Part shown: one piece after another, positions 52,450-61,662 of the stretch
How positions within the stretch are numbered: position 1 is the stretch's first letter
Layout: each line of letters opens with the position of its first letter
Assembly: GCF_003007715.1 (NCBI RefSeq)
Contig: NZ_PXNO01000020.1
Coordinates: 1-64,000 of the forward strand
Reading direction: 5' to 3'
Source: Marinobacter shengliensis
GTDB lineage: Bacteria; Pseudomonadota; Gammaproteobacteria; Pseudomonadales; Oleiphilaceae
DNA length: 64,000 nucleotides
Notes under the pieces: model-generated
Seen by the model: only the letters and a program-made list of their open reading frames with translations
Databases searched by the model: none
What the model was told of the DNA's origin: nothing
Made by a program: the position numbers and the translations under genes

Positions 52450-55113
52450 TTAGCTCAGCACCGGGTTCGTTTTGTTGCGATCGATTCCGTACTTGCGCAT
52501 GGCTTCGAGAACCTGTTCAAGCTTGATCTCACCATCTTTGGCCAGGGCAGACAGGGCGGTGACGGTGATGTAGTAGCGGTCCACCTCAAAGAAGCTACGC
52601 AGCTTCTCGCGGGTATCGCTGCGGCCGAAACCGTCGGTGCCCAGGGTCATAAAGGTTTTCGGGATGAAGGCCCGCAACTGCTCGGAGTGCAGCTTGATGT
52701 AATCGGTGGCAGACACCACCGGCCCCTGGGCCTTCTCCAGGCACTGGGTAACATAGGCCTGGCGCGGCTTGTCGTCCGGGTGCAGGTGGTTCCAGCGCTC
52801 TACGTGCTGACCGTCACGGGCCAGTTCGTTAAAGCTGGTCACGCTCCACACATCGGAGGCTACACCCCAGTCGTCTTTCAGCATCTGGGCGGCTTCGCGC
52901 ACTTCGTTCATGATCGCGCCGGCACCCAGCAACTGAACCCTCGGGCTCTTCTTGCGGCCCTTGGTTTCCACCGATTCATACTTGTACATGCCCTTGATGA
53001 TGCCGTCTTCGCAGTCTTTCGGCATGGCAGGCTGTTCGTAGTTTTCGTTTTCGATGGTCAGGTAGTAGAAGACGTTTTTGTTGTCTTCGAACATTTCTTT
53101 CATACCGTGGCGAATCACCACGGCCATTTCGTAACCGTAGGCCGGGTCGTAGGCCTTGCAGTTCGGAATGGTGTTGGCCAGTACGTGGCTGTGGCCATCC
53201 TGGTGCTGCAGGCCTTCACCGTTCAGGGTGGTACGGCCGGCGGTACCGCCAATCAGGAAGCCACGGGCCTGCATGTCGCCGGAAGCCCAGGCCAGGTCGC
53301 CCACACGCTGGAAGCCGAACATGGAATAGAACACATAGAACGGAATCAGCGGGTAGCTGTTGGTGCTATAGGACGTGGCAGCGGCCATCCAGGTAGCCAT
53401 GGCACCGGCTTCGTTGATGCCCTCCTGCATGATCTGGCCTTTCTTGTCTTCCCGGTAGTACATGATCTGGTCACGATCCTGGGGCACGTATTTCTGGCCT
53501 TCGGAGGTGTAGATACCGAGTTGACGGAACATGCCTTCCATACCAAAGGTACGGGCTTCGTCCGGCACAATGGGCACCACGCGTTTGCCGATGCGCTTGT
53601 CTTTCACCAGTGCGCTCAGAATCCGCACAAACGCCATGGTGGTGGAGATAGCACGGCCGTCAGAGCCTTCCAGCACCTGCTTGAAGATATCCAGGTCGGG
53701 AATCTGCAGGGGCTGGCAGTCCTTGTTGCGCTTCGGATAGAAGCCACCGAGATCCTGCCGGCGCTTTTTCATGTACACCAGTTCCGGGCTGTCTGGCGCC
53801 GGGCGGTAGTAAGGCACCTCTTCCAGCTCGTCGTCTTTCAGGGGCACGCCGAAACGGTCCCGGAATTCCTTCAGGGTGTCGATGTCCAGCTTCTTCAGGG
53901 AGTGCGCGGTGTTCTGGGCTTCGCCCGCCGCGCCAAAGCCGTAGCCTTTGATGGTGTGAGCCAGAATGACCGTCGGCTTGCCGTTGGCCTGGTTCACCGC
54001 CTTGTGGTAAGCGGCATAGACTTTGTAGGGATCGTGGCCACCACGGTTGAGTTTGCTGATCTCTTCATCAGACATGTCCTCAACCAGCTTCGCCAGTTCC
54101 GGGTAACGACCGAAGAATTCCTTTCGGGTGTAAGCCGGGCCCTTGAAGCTGAAGTTCTGCAGGTCGCCGTCGCAGATTTCATCCATGGCACGCTGCATGG
54201 CGCCGTTTTCGTCTTTGGCGTAGAGCGGGTCCCAATGGCGACCCCATACGACTTTGATCACGTTCCAGCCAGCACCACGGAACACGCCTTCGAGTTCCTG
54301 GATGATCTTGCCGTTACCACGCACCGGGCCGTCCAGGCGCTGCAGGTTACAGTTAACCACGAAGATCAGGTTATCCAGGTTCTCGCGGCCAGCCTTGGAA
54401 ATGGAGCCAAGGGTTTCCGGCTCATCGCACTCGCCGTCACCGATGAACGCCCAAACCTTGCGGTTGTCCATATCGGTCAGCTCACGGCTGTGCAGGTACT
54501 TCATCACGTGGGCCTGGTAGATGGCCTGAATCGGCCCCAAGCCCATGGAAACCGTGGGGAACTGCCAGTAATCCGGCATCAGCCAGGGGTGCGGGTAAGA
54601 GGACAGGCCTTCGCCGTCTACCTCTTCGCGATACTTGTCGAGCTGTTCTTCGCTAAAGCGGCCTTCCAGGAAGGAGCGCGCATAGATACCCGGCGCTGCG
54701 TGGCCCTGGAAGTACACCAGGTCAGATTCCCGCTTGTCGTCGCCACCGTGGAAGAAATAGTTGAAGCCCACGTCATACAATGTGGCGGCAGAAGAGAAGG
54801 TGGAAATGTGGCCACCCAGATCGCCCGGGCGCTTGTTGGCCCGCACCACCATGGCCATGGCGTTCCAGCGGATCAGTGAGCGGATGCGCCGCTCCATGAA
54901 CAGGTCGCCCGGCATCTGCGCCTGCTTGGCCACTGGAATGCTGTTGCGGAATGGCGTGGTGATGGAATATGGCAGCGCGGTGCCATCGCGGCTGGCGCGC
55001 TCAGACAGGCGCTCCAGAATGTATTTGGCCCGATCAACGCCTTCGTTCTCGATCAGAGATTCCAGCGCATCAAGCCATTCACTGGTTTCAATGGGATCAT
55101 CATCCTGGTACAT
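52450..55113 (-). CDS. aceE: pyruvate dehydrogenase E1 component AceE
   Basis: Eight hundred and eighty-seven residues from the ATG at 55113, with GGGGAGG about six bases upstream; a TTG one codon earlier is also possible. The homodimeric E1 layout is present: the thiamin-diphosphate segment AFIGDGECDEPETLGSISKAGREN near 230-255, the second domain starting near 480, and the C-terminal transketolase-like domain (VTSFNELARDGQHVERWNHL). It decarboxylates pyruvate and passes the acetyl group to AceF. First gene of aceEF. Confidence 0.96.
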   Translation of the reverse strand: MYQDDDPIETSEWLDALESLIENEGVDRAKYILERLSERASRDGTALPYSITTPFRNSIPVAKQAQMPGDLFMERRIRSLIRWNAMAMVVRANKRPGDLGGHISTFSSAATLYDVGFNYFFHGGDDKRESDLVYFQGHAAPGIYARSFLEGRFSEEQLDKYREEVDGEGLSSYPHPWLMPDYWQFPTVSMGLGPIQAIYQAHVMKYLHSRELTDMDNRKVWAFIGDGECDEPETLGSISKAGRENLDNLIFVVNCNLQRLDGPVRGNGKIIQELEGVFRGAGWNVIKVVWGRHWDPLYAKDENGAMQRAMDEICDGDLQNFSFKGPAYTRKEFFGRYPELAKLVEDMSDEEISKLNRGGHDPYKVYAAYHKAVNQANGKPTVILAHTIKGYGFGAAGEAQNTAHSLKKLDIDTLKEFRDRFGVPLKDDELEEVPYYRPAPDSPELVYMKKRRQDLGGFYPKRNKDCQPLQIPDLDIFKQVLEGSDGRAISTTMAFVRILSALVKDKRIGKRVVPIVPDEARTFGMEGMFRQLGIYTSEGQKYVPQDRDQIMYYREDKKGQIMQEGINEAGAMATWMAAATSYSTNSYPLIPFYVFYSMFGFQRVGDLAWASGDMQARGFLIGGTAGRTTLNGEGLQHQDGHSHVLANTIPNCKAYDPAYGYEMAVVIRHGMKEMFEDNKNVFYYLTIENENYEQPAMPKDCEDGIIKGMYKYESVETKGRKKSPRVQLLGAGAIMNEVREAAQMLKDDWGVASDVWSVTSFNELARDGQHVERWNHLHPDDKPRQAYVTQCLEKAQGPVVSATDYIKLHSEQLRAFIPKTFMTLGTDGFGRSDTREKLRSFFEVDRYYITVTALSALAKDGEIKLEQVLEAMRKYGIDRNKTNPVLS

Positions 55114-55772
55114 CAAACCCTCCCCTTGGACTCAAAAGGTGCCTCGTGGGCCACGATCAGCAGCCTGTCACGGTGCAAACTTGAAATGCTGCGATAACCT
55201 GCAGTTTTATTGTGGATACATCAGCTTGCGAGAAATGCTTAATAGCGCGTTTGACCTCTCTCAAGCATAGAACAGCTTTCACATTTTTCCTGCCGCGCGG
55301 GCCGGCTGCGGGCGGAGCTTTTGGCCCCGAACTTCCCGACACCGGCGGCACTGAGCGCGCCGCATGCCAAAACTTTCGTACTTTTACTACAAAATGAGCC
55401 AGAAAAACAAACAAACAGCCGTTTGAAATGCTAAAACAGCCGTTTTATTTAGATTAGTTACGCAATAATGTCCGGTTTCGATGACTTTCACAACCAGGCA
55501 TCAGACCAATGTATGAGCGCATTGGTACTTACGAATTGCATCGCCATGCTAAACACCTGAAGCTTAAACAAATCTGCGATTTTTGGACTATTTCGCCTTA
55601 AATTAGCGATATTCGGTGAATTTAGACGATGAACTCAGACCCCAAACACTGAATTATTAATTAGACCTGAAAATGAATTTCGATTTATGTATACTTGCCT
55701 GCCCGTTTTTTAACCAGTGAAGGAGGTTACTAACCCTCCTTTTATCTTTGGCACCTAATCAGAGGGCGATCT
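55114..55772. other. long intergenic region between aceE and the KamA-like gene
   Basis: About 650 bases with two divergent genes at its ends. The half near aceE is GC-rich and the half from about 55380 to 55740 is AT-rich, probably holding the promoters. No protein frame with a good start signal was found; a 30-codon frame beginning near 55467 lacks a ribosome binding site. A terminator-like hairpin sits close to the KamA-like start (separate entry). The length is unusual in this dense window and leaves room for a regulatory RNA. Confidence 0.5.
55720..55749 (+). promoter_or_regulatory. terminator-like hairpin in the leader of the KamA-like gene
   Basis: AAGGAGG at 55720-55726 pairs with CCTCCTT at 55735-55741 across the loop TTACTAAC, followed by TTATCTTT. 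It ends about 25 bases before the start codon. As no gene precedes it on this strand, it would act on the KamA-like transcript itself (attenuation) or mark the end of a short RNA from the intergenic region. Confidence 0.5.
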
Positions 55773-57137
55773 ATGAACTCCATCGTCACCTTTCCGAACC
55801 GCATCCCGGTTCAGGAATTCGAGGAACGCCGGTTCAAGGTTTTTACCGACCGCCAGCTCGATAAAATTGAGGCGATCCAGAATCTCCCCGAAGAGACCCT
55901 GTTCGAAATGAAAGTGGTGGCCAGCGTGCTGCCATTCCGGGTCAACGAATATGTGATCAACGAACTGATCAACTGGGACAAGGTACCAAACGATCCCATC
56001 TATCAGCTCGTATTCCCTCAAAAGGGTATGCTCAAGGACGAACATTACGAACAGATGGCGAAGCTGCACCGCGAGGGTGCCGACAAGAAGGACATCCAGG
56101 CTGCCGCGAAGGTTATCCGGGACGAACTGAACCCGCACCCGGCCGGCCAGATGGAAATGAACATGCCAGAACTGGACGGCGAAGTGCTGGACGGCGTGCA
56201 GCACAAGTACCGTGAAACCGTGCTGTTCTTCCCTTCCCAGGGCCAAACCTGCCACAGCTACTGCACCTTCTGCTTCCGCTGGGCGCAGTTTGTGGGCGAC
56301 AAAGACCTGAAAATGGCCAGCACTGATGCCGAGAAGCTGCACGGCTACCTGCAGGAGCACACCGAAGTGACCGACCTGCTGGTCACCGGTGGCGACCCCA
56401 TGGTCATGAAGACCAAGAACCTGGTGCAGTACCTGGAACCGCTGCTGCAGCCCGAGTTTGACCACATCCAGACCATCCGCATTGGCACCAAGGCCCTCAC
56501 CTTCTGGCCGTACCGTTTCGTGACCGACAAGGATGCCGACGAGCTGATCGAACTGTTCGCCAAACTGGTTGATGGCGGCAAGCACGTGGCCATCATGGCC
56601 CACTACAACCACTGGCAGGAAATCACCACCGACATCGCGGAAGAAGCCATCCGCCGCATCCGCGCCACCGGTGCCGAGATCCGCGCCCAAGGCCCGCTGA
56701 TCAAACACGTGAATGACAACGCCGATGACTGGGCCAAGCTTTGGAAGAAAGAAGTGAAGCTGGGCATCATCCCCTACTACATGTTTGTAGAGCGGGACAC
56801 CGGCGCCAAGAACTACTTCGAAGTGCCCCTGGCCGAGGCCTACCACATCTACCGCGAAGCCATGAAGCAGGTCAGCGGCCTGGCCCGCACCGCCCGCGGC
56901 CCCAGCATGAGCGCCGGCCCCGGCAAGGTGGAAGTTCAGGGCATTACCGAAATCAAAGGCGAAAAGGTGTTCGTACTGCGCTTCCTGCAGGGCCGCAACC
57001 CGGACTGGGTACAGCGTCCTTTCTTTGCCAAGTACAGCGAAACCGCCACCTGGCTGCATGAGCTGGAGCCCGCCTTCGGGGAGGAGAAGTTCTTCTTTGA
57101 GGATGAGTTTGAAGCGATGAAGCAGGGTAAGGCGTAG
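55773..57137 (+). CDS. KamA-like radical SAM aminomutase
   Basis: Four hundred and fifty-four residues, longer than the EF-P enzyme EpmB (about 340). The radical SAM cluster is Cys160, Cys164 and Cys167 (TCHSYCTFCFRW), followed by VTGGDPMVMKTKN. The SAM/PLP-type barrel continues to residue 330 and includes GPSMSAGPGKVEVQGI, which resembles the PLP-lysine region of lysine 2,3-aminomutase only loosely. It may move an amino group from C2 to C3 of lysine or glutamate; beta-amino acids serve as osmolytes in marine organisms. No acetyltransferase gene (ablB) is adjacent, so product and role stay open. Confidence 0.8.
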   Translation: MNSIVTFPNRIPVQEFEERRFKVFTDRQLDKIEAIQNLPEETLFEMKVVASVLPFRVNEYVINELINWDKVPNDPIYQLVFPQKGMLKDEHYEQMAKLHREGADKKDIQAAAKVIRDELNPHPAGQMEMNMPELDGEVLDGVQHKYRETVLFFPSQGQTCHSYCTFCFRWAQFVGDKDLKMASTDAEKLHGYLQEHTEVTDLLVTGGDPMVMKTKNLVQYLEPLLQPEFDHIQTIRIGTKALTFWPYRFVTDKDADELIELFAKLVDGGKHVAIMAHYNHWQEITTDIAEEAIRRIRATGAEIRAQGPLIKHVNDNADDWAKLWKKEVKLGIIPYYMFVERDTGAKNYFEVPLAEAYHIYREAMKQVSGLARTARGPSMSAGPGKVEVQGITEIKGEKVFVLRFLQGRNPDWVQRPFFAKYSETATWLHELEPAFGEEKFFFEDEFEAMKQGKA

Positions 57138-57146
57138 CCCCCTGGC

Positions 57147-57172
57147 AACAGGCCCGCTGCGGCGGGCCTGTT
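57147..57172. terminator. two-way hairpin between the KamA-like and HNH genes
   Basis: AACAGGCCCGC-TGCG-GCGGGCCTGTT is a perfect eleven-base-pair stem with a four-base loop. It starts nine bases after the KamA-like stop and its last base is the first base of the stop codon of the convergent HNH gene. It can end transcripts from both sides; the rightward continuation is CATCTCCCC, without a real T-tract. Confidence 0.6.
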
Positions 57173-57492
57173 CATCTCCCCTTCTTCGGCACAAACCCCG
57201 CCGGCTTATCCCGAATCCACTCCACAAACGCCTTCACCTCCTCCAGTTTCAGCAGCTGTTCCCGCGTATTGAAGTACAACCCCAACTCATGCTCCGAGCG
57301 CGCCCGATGAATCGCGTTATGGCATGGCCGGCACACCCACAAGGTGCGGGTGATCAGCTCCTCTTTGCTGAACAGCTTCTGAAACCGCTTTTTGCGGTGC
57401 AGGTGTTTGGGTATAAGGTGGTGGCGGGTGAGCTTGGGCACGGCGCGTTCGCAGAGTTCACAGTTGTCAGGCTGGGGCGGGAGTTTTAGCAT
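57172..57492 (-). CDS. small HNH-family nuclease-like protein
   Basis: One hundred and six residues. The HNH pattern is complete: zinc-type CELC near 15-18, then TRHHLIPKHLHRKKRFQ near 27-43, CRPCHNAIHRARSEHELG near 73-90. The paired CxxC motifs and HH...HNxxH are those of zinc-ribbon HNH proteins. Standing alone and short, it may be a DNA-nicking or repair accessory enzyme; the family includes many uncharacterised single-gene members in gammaproteobacteria. Convergent with the KamA-like gene, divergent from modA. Confidence 0.85.
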   Translation of the reverse strand: MLKLPPQPDNCELCERAVPKLTRHHLIPKHLHRKKRFQKLFSKEELITRTLWVCRPCHNAIHRARSEHELGLYFNTREQLLKLEEVKAFVEWIRDKPAGFVPKKGR

Positions 57493-57572
57493 GTTACTCG
57501 GTTCGCTGCGGTAAAACGGTTACGCTGCCTTGTGCTTATGTAAACCAGAATACGTTGTTTGGGGGATTCGGG

Positions 57573-58337
57573 ATGTATCAATGGTTCAAGCCGTGGCGAA
57601 TGCTGGCCCTGCTGGCCGCTTTGCTGTTTACGTCCAGTCTCCAGGCGGGCGAACTGGTGCGTATCGCGGCGGCTTCGGATTTGCGCTATGCCCTGGACGA
57701 CATCATTGAGCTGTATCGCGAAGCCAACCCGGCCGCCAATGTGCAGGTGGTGTATGGTTCCTCCGGCAAGATGACCACGCAGATCATTAACGGTGCGCCC
57801 TACGACATTTTCTTTTCGGCCGACATTGCGTTTCCCAAGCGGCTTGAGCAAGAGGGGCTGACGGCTACCCAGCCAGCGGTCTACGCCATTGGCCGGATTG
57901 TGCTCTGGAGCAACACCCTGGACGCCGGCAGCCTGACCCTCAATGACCTGACTTCGGATTCCATTACCCGCATCGCCATCGCCCAGCCGGCCCACGCACC
58001 TTACGGGCTGCGCGCCAGGGAAGCCATGCAGGCGGCCGGCGTATGGGAGGCAGTGCAACCCAAGCTGGTGTTTGGTGAGAACATTGCCCACGCGGCGCAG
58101 ATGGCCGCGTCCGGTGCCGCTCAGGTGGGTGTGATTGCACTGTCTCTGGCGAAGTTTCCGGAACTGGCTGCTCACAACCACTACCTGATCGACGACAACC
58201 TGCACAACCCACTGACCCAGGGCTATGTGGTTACCCGGCGTGGCGGCAACAAGCCAGAGGCCATGCACTTTGCCGATTTCATGACCACAGAGCAGGCACA
58301 CTCTATAATGGAGCAATACGGATTTGTGATGCCCTGA
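57573..58337 (+). CDS. modA: molybdate-binding periplasmic protein ModA
   Basis: Two hundred and fifty-four residues from the ATG at 57573; an earlier TTG is less likely. Signal peptide PWRMLALLAALLFTSSLQAG, then the ModA pattern: VRIAAASDLRYALDDIIELY, VVYGSSGKMTTQIINGAPYD, IFFSADIAFPKRLEQEGL and the conserved PAHAPYGLRAREAMQAAG. It binds molybdate or tungstate and delivers it to ModBC. First gene of modABC, 42 bases before modB. No ModE-type site was recognised upstream. Confidence 0.92.
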   Translation: MYQWFKPWRMLALLAALLFTSSLQAGELVRIAAASDLRYALDDIIELYREANPAANVQVVYGSSGKMTTQIINGAPYDIFFSADIAFPKRLEQEGLTATQPAVYAIGRIVLWSNTLDAGSLTLNDLTSDSITRIAIAQPAHAPYGLRAREAMQAAGVWEAVQPKLVFGENIAHAAQMAASGAAQVGVIALSLAKFPELAAHNHYLIDDNLHNPLTQGYVVTRRGGNKPEAMHFADFMTTEQAHSIMEQYGFVMP

Positions 58338-58379
58338 CCGGCGCACGGCCAACCGGCATCTTCACCTGAAAGGACCCTA

Positions 58380-59066
58380 ATGTTTCAACTCGGCCCCGCA
58401 GAGTGGCAGGCCATTGAAGTCACCTTCAAGCTCTGCCTTTACACCACCATCATTCTGTTATTGCTAGCTACACCTGTGTCCTGGTGGCTGGCGCAGGGGC
58501 GCACCCAGTTCCGTACTGTGGTGCAGGCCATTGTGGCGCTGCCATTGGTGCTGCCGCCCACCGTGCTGGGGTTCTATCTGCTGATCACTCTTGGGCCCCG
58601 GGGCGTGGTGGGTCAAACCCTTCAGGACTTGGGTTTTCAGCACCTGGCGTTTTCGTTTGAGGGGATTCTGATCGCCTCGGTTATCTATTCCATGCCCTTT
58701 GCCGTGCAACCGCTGACCGAAGCCTTTCGCAACCTGGGCCGGCGCCCGGTCGAGGTGGCCAGCAGCCTGGGCGCCGGCGCCTGGGACCGGTTCCGAACGG
58801 TGATCTTCCCCCTCAGTCGGGGCGGTTTTGTGGTGGCAGCCACCCTGACCTTCGCCCACACCCTGGGAGAGTTCGGCGTTATTTTGATGCTCGGCGGCAG
58901 CATTCCGGGTGAAACCAAGGTGCTGTCGGTTTTGATCTACGATCACGCCGAGGCCATGAACTACGATGCCGCCCACAGCCTGTCGCTGATGTTATTAATC
59001 TTCGCCTTTGCCACTTTGTTTGTGGTGTACAGCATTAACCGCCGGTTCGAGGTCGCCAAGCTATGA
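58380..59066 (+). CDS. modB: molybdate ABC permease ModB
   Basis: Two hundred and twenty-eight residues, five or six helices. Family segments are IVALPLVLPPTVLGFYLLIT and VEVASSLGAGAWDRFRTVIF, the coupling loop, followed by ATLTFAHTLGEFGVILMLGG with SIPGETKVLSVLIYD. It forms the membrane channel. Its stop overlaps the modC start by four bases. Confidence 0.94.
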   Translation: MFQLGPAEWQAIEVTFKLCLYTTIILLLLATPVSWWLAQGRTQFRTVVQAIVALPLVLPPTVLGFYLLITLGPRGVVGQTLQDLGFQHLAFSFEGILIASVIYSMPFAVQPLTEAFRNLGRRPVEVASSLGAGAWDRFRTVIFPLSRGGFVVAATLTFAHTLGEFGVILMLGGSIPGETKVLSVLIYDHAEAMNYDAAHSLSLMLLIFAFATLFVVYSINRRFEVAKL

Positions 59067-60136
59067 CCCTGTACCTGCAGGCACACCTTCGCCACGGCAA
59101 GGACTTTGAGCTCAAGGTTAACCATGAGCTACCGCTGGAGGGTGTCACCGCGCTGTTTGGCCGCTCCGGTTGTGGCAAAACCACCCTGCTGCGCATTATC
59201 GCCGGCCTGGAACGGCCACGGGGTGCGGTGGTGCGCTTTGGCGGGCAGCACTGGCAACGGGGCCGGCAGTTTCTGCCCCTGCACAAGCGTAGGATTGGCC
59301 TGGTGTTTCAGGAGCACAGCCTGCTCCCTCACCTGTCTGCCCGTGAGAATCTGCTGTATGGCTACCAGCGCACACCGGCGGAACAACGTCGGCTTCACCC
59401 GGACGAAGTGACCGCCATGCTGGGTATTGAGCACCTGCTGGACCGGCGAATTGATCAACTCTCCGGGGGCCAGCGCCAGCGATTTTCCCTTGGCCGTGCG
59501 TTGTTGATCAGCCCCCAGTTGCTGCTACTGGACGAACCCATGGCGGCGCTGGATACCCAGACCAAACGGGAAATCATGCCGTTTCTGTCACGCATGGCGG
59601 CGGAATCCGGGGTGCCGATTATCATGGTCAGCCATTCCCCGGATGAGGTCACCCGGCTGGCAGACCGGGTGGTGTTCATGCAGAACGGCCAGATTCAAAA
59701 CGTGGAAACCTTGCGGGAGGCCCTGGCCCGGCCAGACTCCCCGTTGTTCGATGATGCGGGTGCGGCTTCAGTGCTGGAGGGAACTCTAGGTGAGGCGGGG
59801 GAAGACAACGCCCGGCCTTTTGGCCCGCCGGAGGCTCGGCTGTGGTTAACAAGTTCTGCGCCGGCAGCCGGGATGGACAGAACCCGGATTAGCATTCTTG
59901 CCCGGGACGTCAGTTTGTCTCTGGTAGACCCTCAACACATCAGCATTCAGAACCACCTGCCGGTGACCATCGAACGCATAGACCCGCCCAGGGACAACCG
60001 TTGCGTGGTGGCCTGCCGAACGGCGGACGGTCAACTGCTGTTGGCAGAAATCACCGCCCGGGCGGTCCAGCAACTGGGGCTGGCAACGGGCAAGCAGGTG
60101 TACGCGCTGATCAAATCGGTGGCGTTGCTGGCCTGA
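59063..60136 (+). CDS. modC: molybdate ABC ATPase ModC
   Basis: Three hundred and fifty-seven residues. Walker A GRSGCGKTT near 34-42, Q-loop VFQEHSLLPHLSA, signature LSGGQRQRFSLGRALL, Walker B LLLLDEPMAALD and the switch histidine in VSHSPDE. The C-terminal 65 residues form a molbindin (Mop)-like domain (SILARDVSLSLVDPQHISIQ, then NHLPVTIERI), which senses molybdate and can inhibit the pump. Last gene of modABC. Confidence 0.95.
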   Translation: MTLYLQAHLRHGKDFELKVNHELPLEGVTALFGRSGCGKTTLLRIIAGLERPRGAVVRFGGQHWQRGRQFLPLHKRRIGLVFQEHSLLPHLSARENLLYGYQRTPAEQRRLHPDEVTAMLGIEHLLDRRIDQLSGGQRQRFSLGRALLISPQLLLLDEPMAALDTQTKREIMPFLSRMAAESGVPIIMVSHSPDEVTRLADRVVFMQNGQIQNVETLREALARPDSPLFDDAGAASVLEGTLGEAGEDNARPFGPPEARLWLTSSAPAAGMDRTRISILARDVSLSLVDPQHISIQNHLPVTIERIDPPRDNRCVVACRTADGQLLLAEITARAVQQLGLATGKQVYALIKSVALLA

Positions 60137-60164
60137 CCTTGACAGCCAGGCCAGCCATCCGTTG

Positions 60165-61028
60165 TCAGTGCATCAGGGTGTAGAGTTTACGGCGGTAGGT
60201 ACGCACATCCGGATTGTTGTTACCCAGCTTCTCGAACAGTTCCACCAGCGTAGTCTTGGCGATACCGTCTTTGTAGGTGCTGTCGGCCTGCATCAGGCGA
60301 ATCAGCAGATCCATGGCTTCGGCGTTTTTGTCCTGCAGTACCTTGTGCAGGGACAATTGGTGCAGGGCTTCCGGGTCTTTCGGATTGGCTTCCAGCTTTG
60401 CCTCCAGTTCCGACTGCGCCGGCAGTTCACCGGACTGCTTCAAAAACTTCACCCTGGCCGCCAGCTGTTTGGCCTTGTGCTGCAGTTTCTCTTCCGGCGG
60501 CAGGCTGTTGAGCACCTGCTCGGCGGTGCCGAGATCGCCCTGCTCGGCTTTCAGCTGGGCCAGGTCGATCAGCACATCCAGGTTTTCCGGGTCTTTCTGG
60601 TTCATCTCGGTGAGGATGGCCAGGGCACCGTCTACATCACCGGCTTCCCACAGGGCGTGGGCTTTCTCGTAAGGGTCTTCAGACGGCACGTCGATGTGCT
60701 TTTCCAGTACCTTGCGGATCTCGCTTTCCGGCAGGGCACCGTTAAAACCATCCACCGCCTGGCCATTCTTCACCAGAATCACCGTGGGCAGGCTGCGCAC
60801 ACCGAGGGAAGCCGTCAGCTCCTGCTGTTCGTCTGCATTCACCTTGGCCAGCTGGAAATTCCCCTGATACTCCTCCGCCAGCTTCTGCAGAATCGGCATC
60901 AGCTGTTTGCAAGGCGCACACCACTCGGCCCATACGTCCACCAGGATTGGGGTGGTGGCGGAGGCCTCCATCACTTTCTGCTGAAAGTTGTCGGCGGTGG
61001 CGTCGAAGATGTACGGCGAAGCGGTCAT
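60165..61028 (-). CDS. cnoX: thioredoxin-TPR protein CnoX (YbbN)
   Basis: Two hundred and eighty-seven residues: a thioredoxin domain (residues about 1-110) and TPR repeats (about 120-285: EKAHALWEAGDVDGALAILT, then AQLKAEQGDLGTAEQVLNSL). The redox motif is WCAPC (Cys37, Cys40). E. coli CnoX has lost one of these cysteines and works as a holdase for GroEL clients; the full CxxC here, as in Caulobacter, suggests reductase activity as well. Single gene, convergent with modC. Confidence 0.9.
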   Translation of the reverse strand: MTASPYIFDATADNFQQKVMEASATTPILVDVWAEWCAPCKQLMPILQKLAEEYQGNFQLAKVNADEQQELTASLGVRSLPTVILVKNGQAVDGFNGALPESEIRKVLEKHIDVPSEDPYEKAHALWEAGDVDGALAILTEMNQKDPENLDVLIDLAQLKAEQGDLGTAEQVLNSLPPEEKLQHKAKQLAARVKFLKQSGELPAQSELEAKLEANPKDPEALHQLSLHKVLQDKNAEAMDLLIRLMQADSTYKDGIAKTTLVELFEKLGNNNPDVRTYRRKLYTLMH

Positions 61029-61102
61029 ACAGTTACCCGAAGCTGAAATGAATTTGATACGTCCGGTATTGGGGCTAGGAGCACAAAATCAAGTCACCAG
61101 CT

Positions 61103-61312
61103 TCATTTCCAGTGCAGATCCGGCTTCCTTCGAGCCTGCGCGCAGTCCCGCAGATAAAGATTGATCAGGCTCTGATAAGGCACGCCCAATTCTTCGGCCA
61201 ATGCCTTGAAGTATCCCAACGCATCTTCGTCCACCCGAATTGTGATCTGCTTTTTCAACGCCTTGGCGTAGGGGTTTCTTTTCGCCTCTGAAAAGTCGTA
61301 TTCGTCTCTCAT
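61103..61312 (-). CDS. brnA: BrnA-type antitoxin
   Basis: Sixty-nine residues. The ribbon-helix-helix part is KKQITIRVDEDALGYFKALA, then EELGVPYQSLINLYLRDCAQ, the family pattern for BrnA/CopG antitoxins. It overlaps the toxin gene by four bases and comes second, the usual order for brnTA. It binds both the toxin and the operator at the promoter, repressing the pair. Confidence 0.9.
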   Translation of the reverse strand: MRDEYDFSEAKRNPYAKALKKQITIRVDEDALGYFKALAEELGVPYQSLINLYLRDCAQARRKPDLHWK

Positions 61313-61599
61313 AGTCCTCGCCTCCCGGCCCTGTAATAGCCAGACTCATGCTTCGTCGCTTTGCGTGCAGAAATCAACCTGATGGTTTGATCATCCTGTC
61401 GATAACAATGACAAACCACAAGCAACCGGAGCGACTCACTGCGCCCCAGAATCAGAAACCGATCCTCCAACTCAGAGTGGTCAGGATCAGGAATAATCAA
61501 GCCATACGCATCATAGAAAACAGTACGCGCCTCCTGAAAACTGACGCCATGCTTATCCTGGTTGATCAGCGCCTTCCTTTCGTCCCATTCAAAATTCAT
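61309..61599 (-). CDS. brnT: BrnT-type ribonuclease toxin
   Basis: Ninety-six residues from the ATG at 61599, seven bases after GGAGG; a GTG two codons earlier is too close. The BrnT signature is MNFEWDERKALINQDKHGVS, then FQEARTVFYDAYGLIIPDPD and RLISARKATKHESGYYRAG, a RelE-like fold. It cleaves RNA when its antitoxin is lost. Neighbours are cnoX and lon; Lon-type proteases commonly degrade antitoxins, but adjacency is not evidence of that here. Confidence 0.92.
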   Translation of the reverse strand: MNFEWDERKALINQDKHGVSFQEARTVFYDAYGLIIPDPDHSELEDRFLILGRSESLRLLVVCHCYRQDDQTIRLISARKATKHESGYYRAGRRGL

Positions 61600-61616
61600 A
61601 TTCACCCTCCATGGAT

Positions 61617-61634
61617 AACTACATTGTAATTACA
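61617..61634. promoter_or_regulatory. operator of the brnTA pair
   Basis: The perfect palindrome TGTAATTACA (61625-61634) lies 26 bases upstream of the brnT start, over the likely -10 region (TACAAT on the minus strand, with TTGCTA as -35 about 18 bases upstream). Further out an eight-base inverted repeat AAGCTTTC (61639-61646) / GAAAGCTT (61658-61665) encloses the -35. Both could be BrnA sites. Confidence 0.5.
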
Positions 61635-61662
61635 TTCCAAGCTTTCTAGCAACGCCTGAAAG

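Noticed and set aside
51946-54879. A 977-codon open frame on the plus strand opposite aceF-aceE
   Set aside because: It is antisense to a certain gene pair (aceEF). The long opening is a by-product of GC-biased codon use and the translation has no recognisable domain.
55467-55559. A 30-codon frame in the aceE-KamA gap
   Set aside because: No ribosome binding site, no family resemblance and no clear promoter tied to it.
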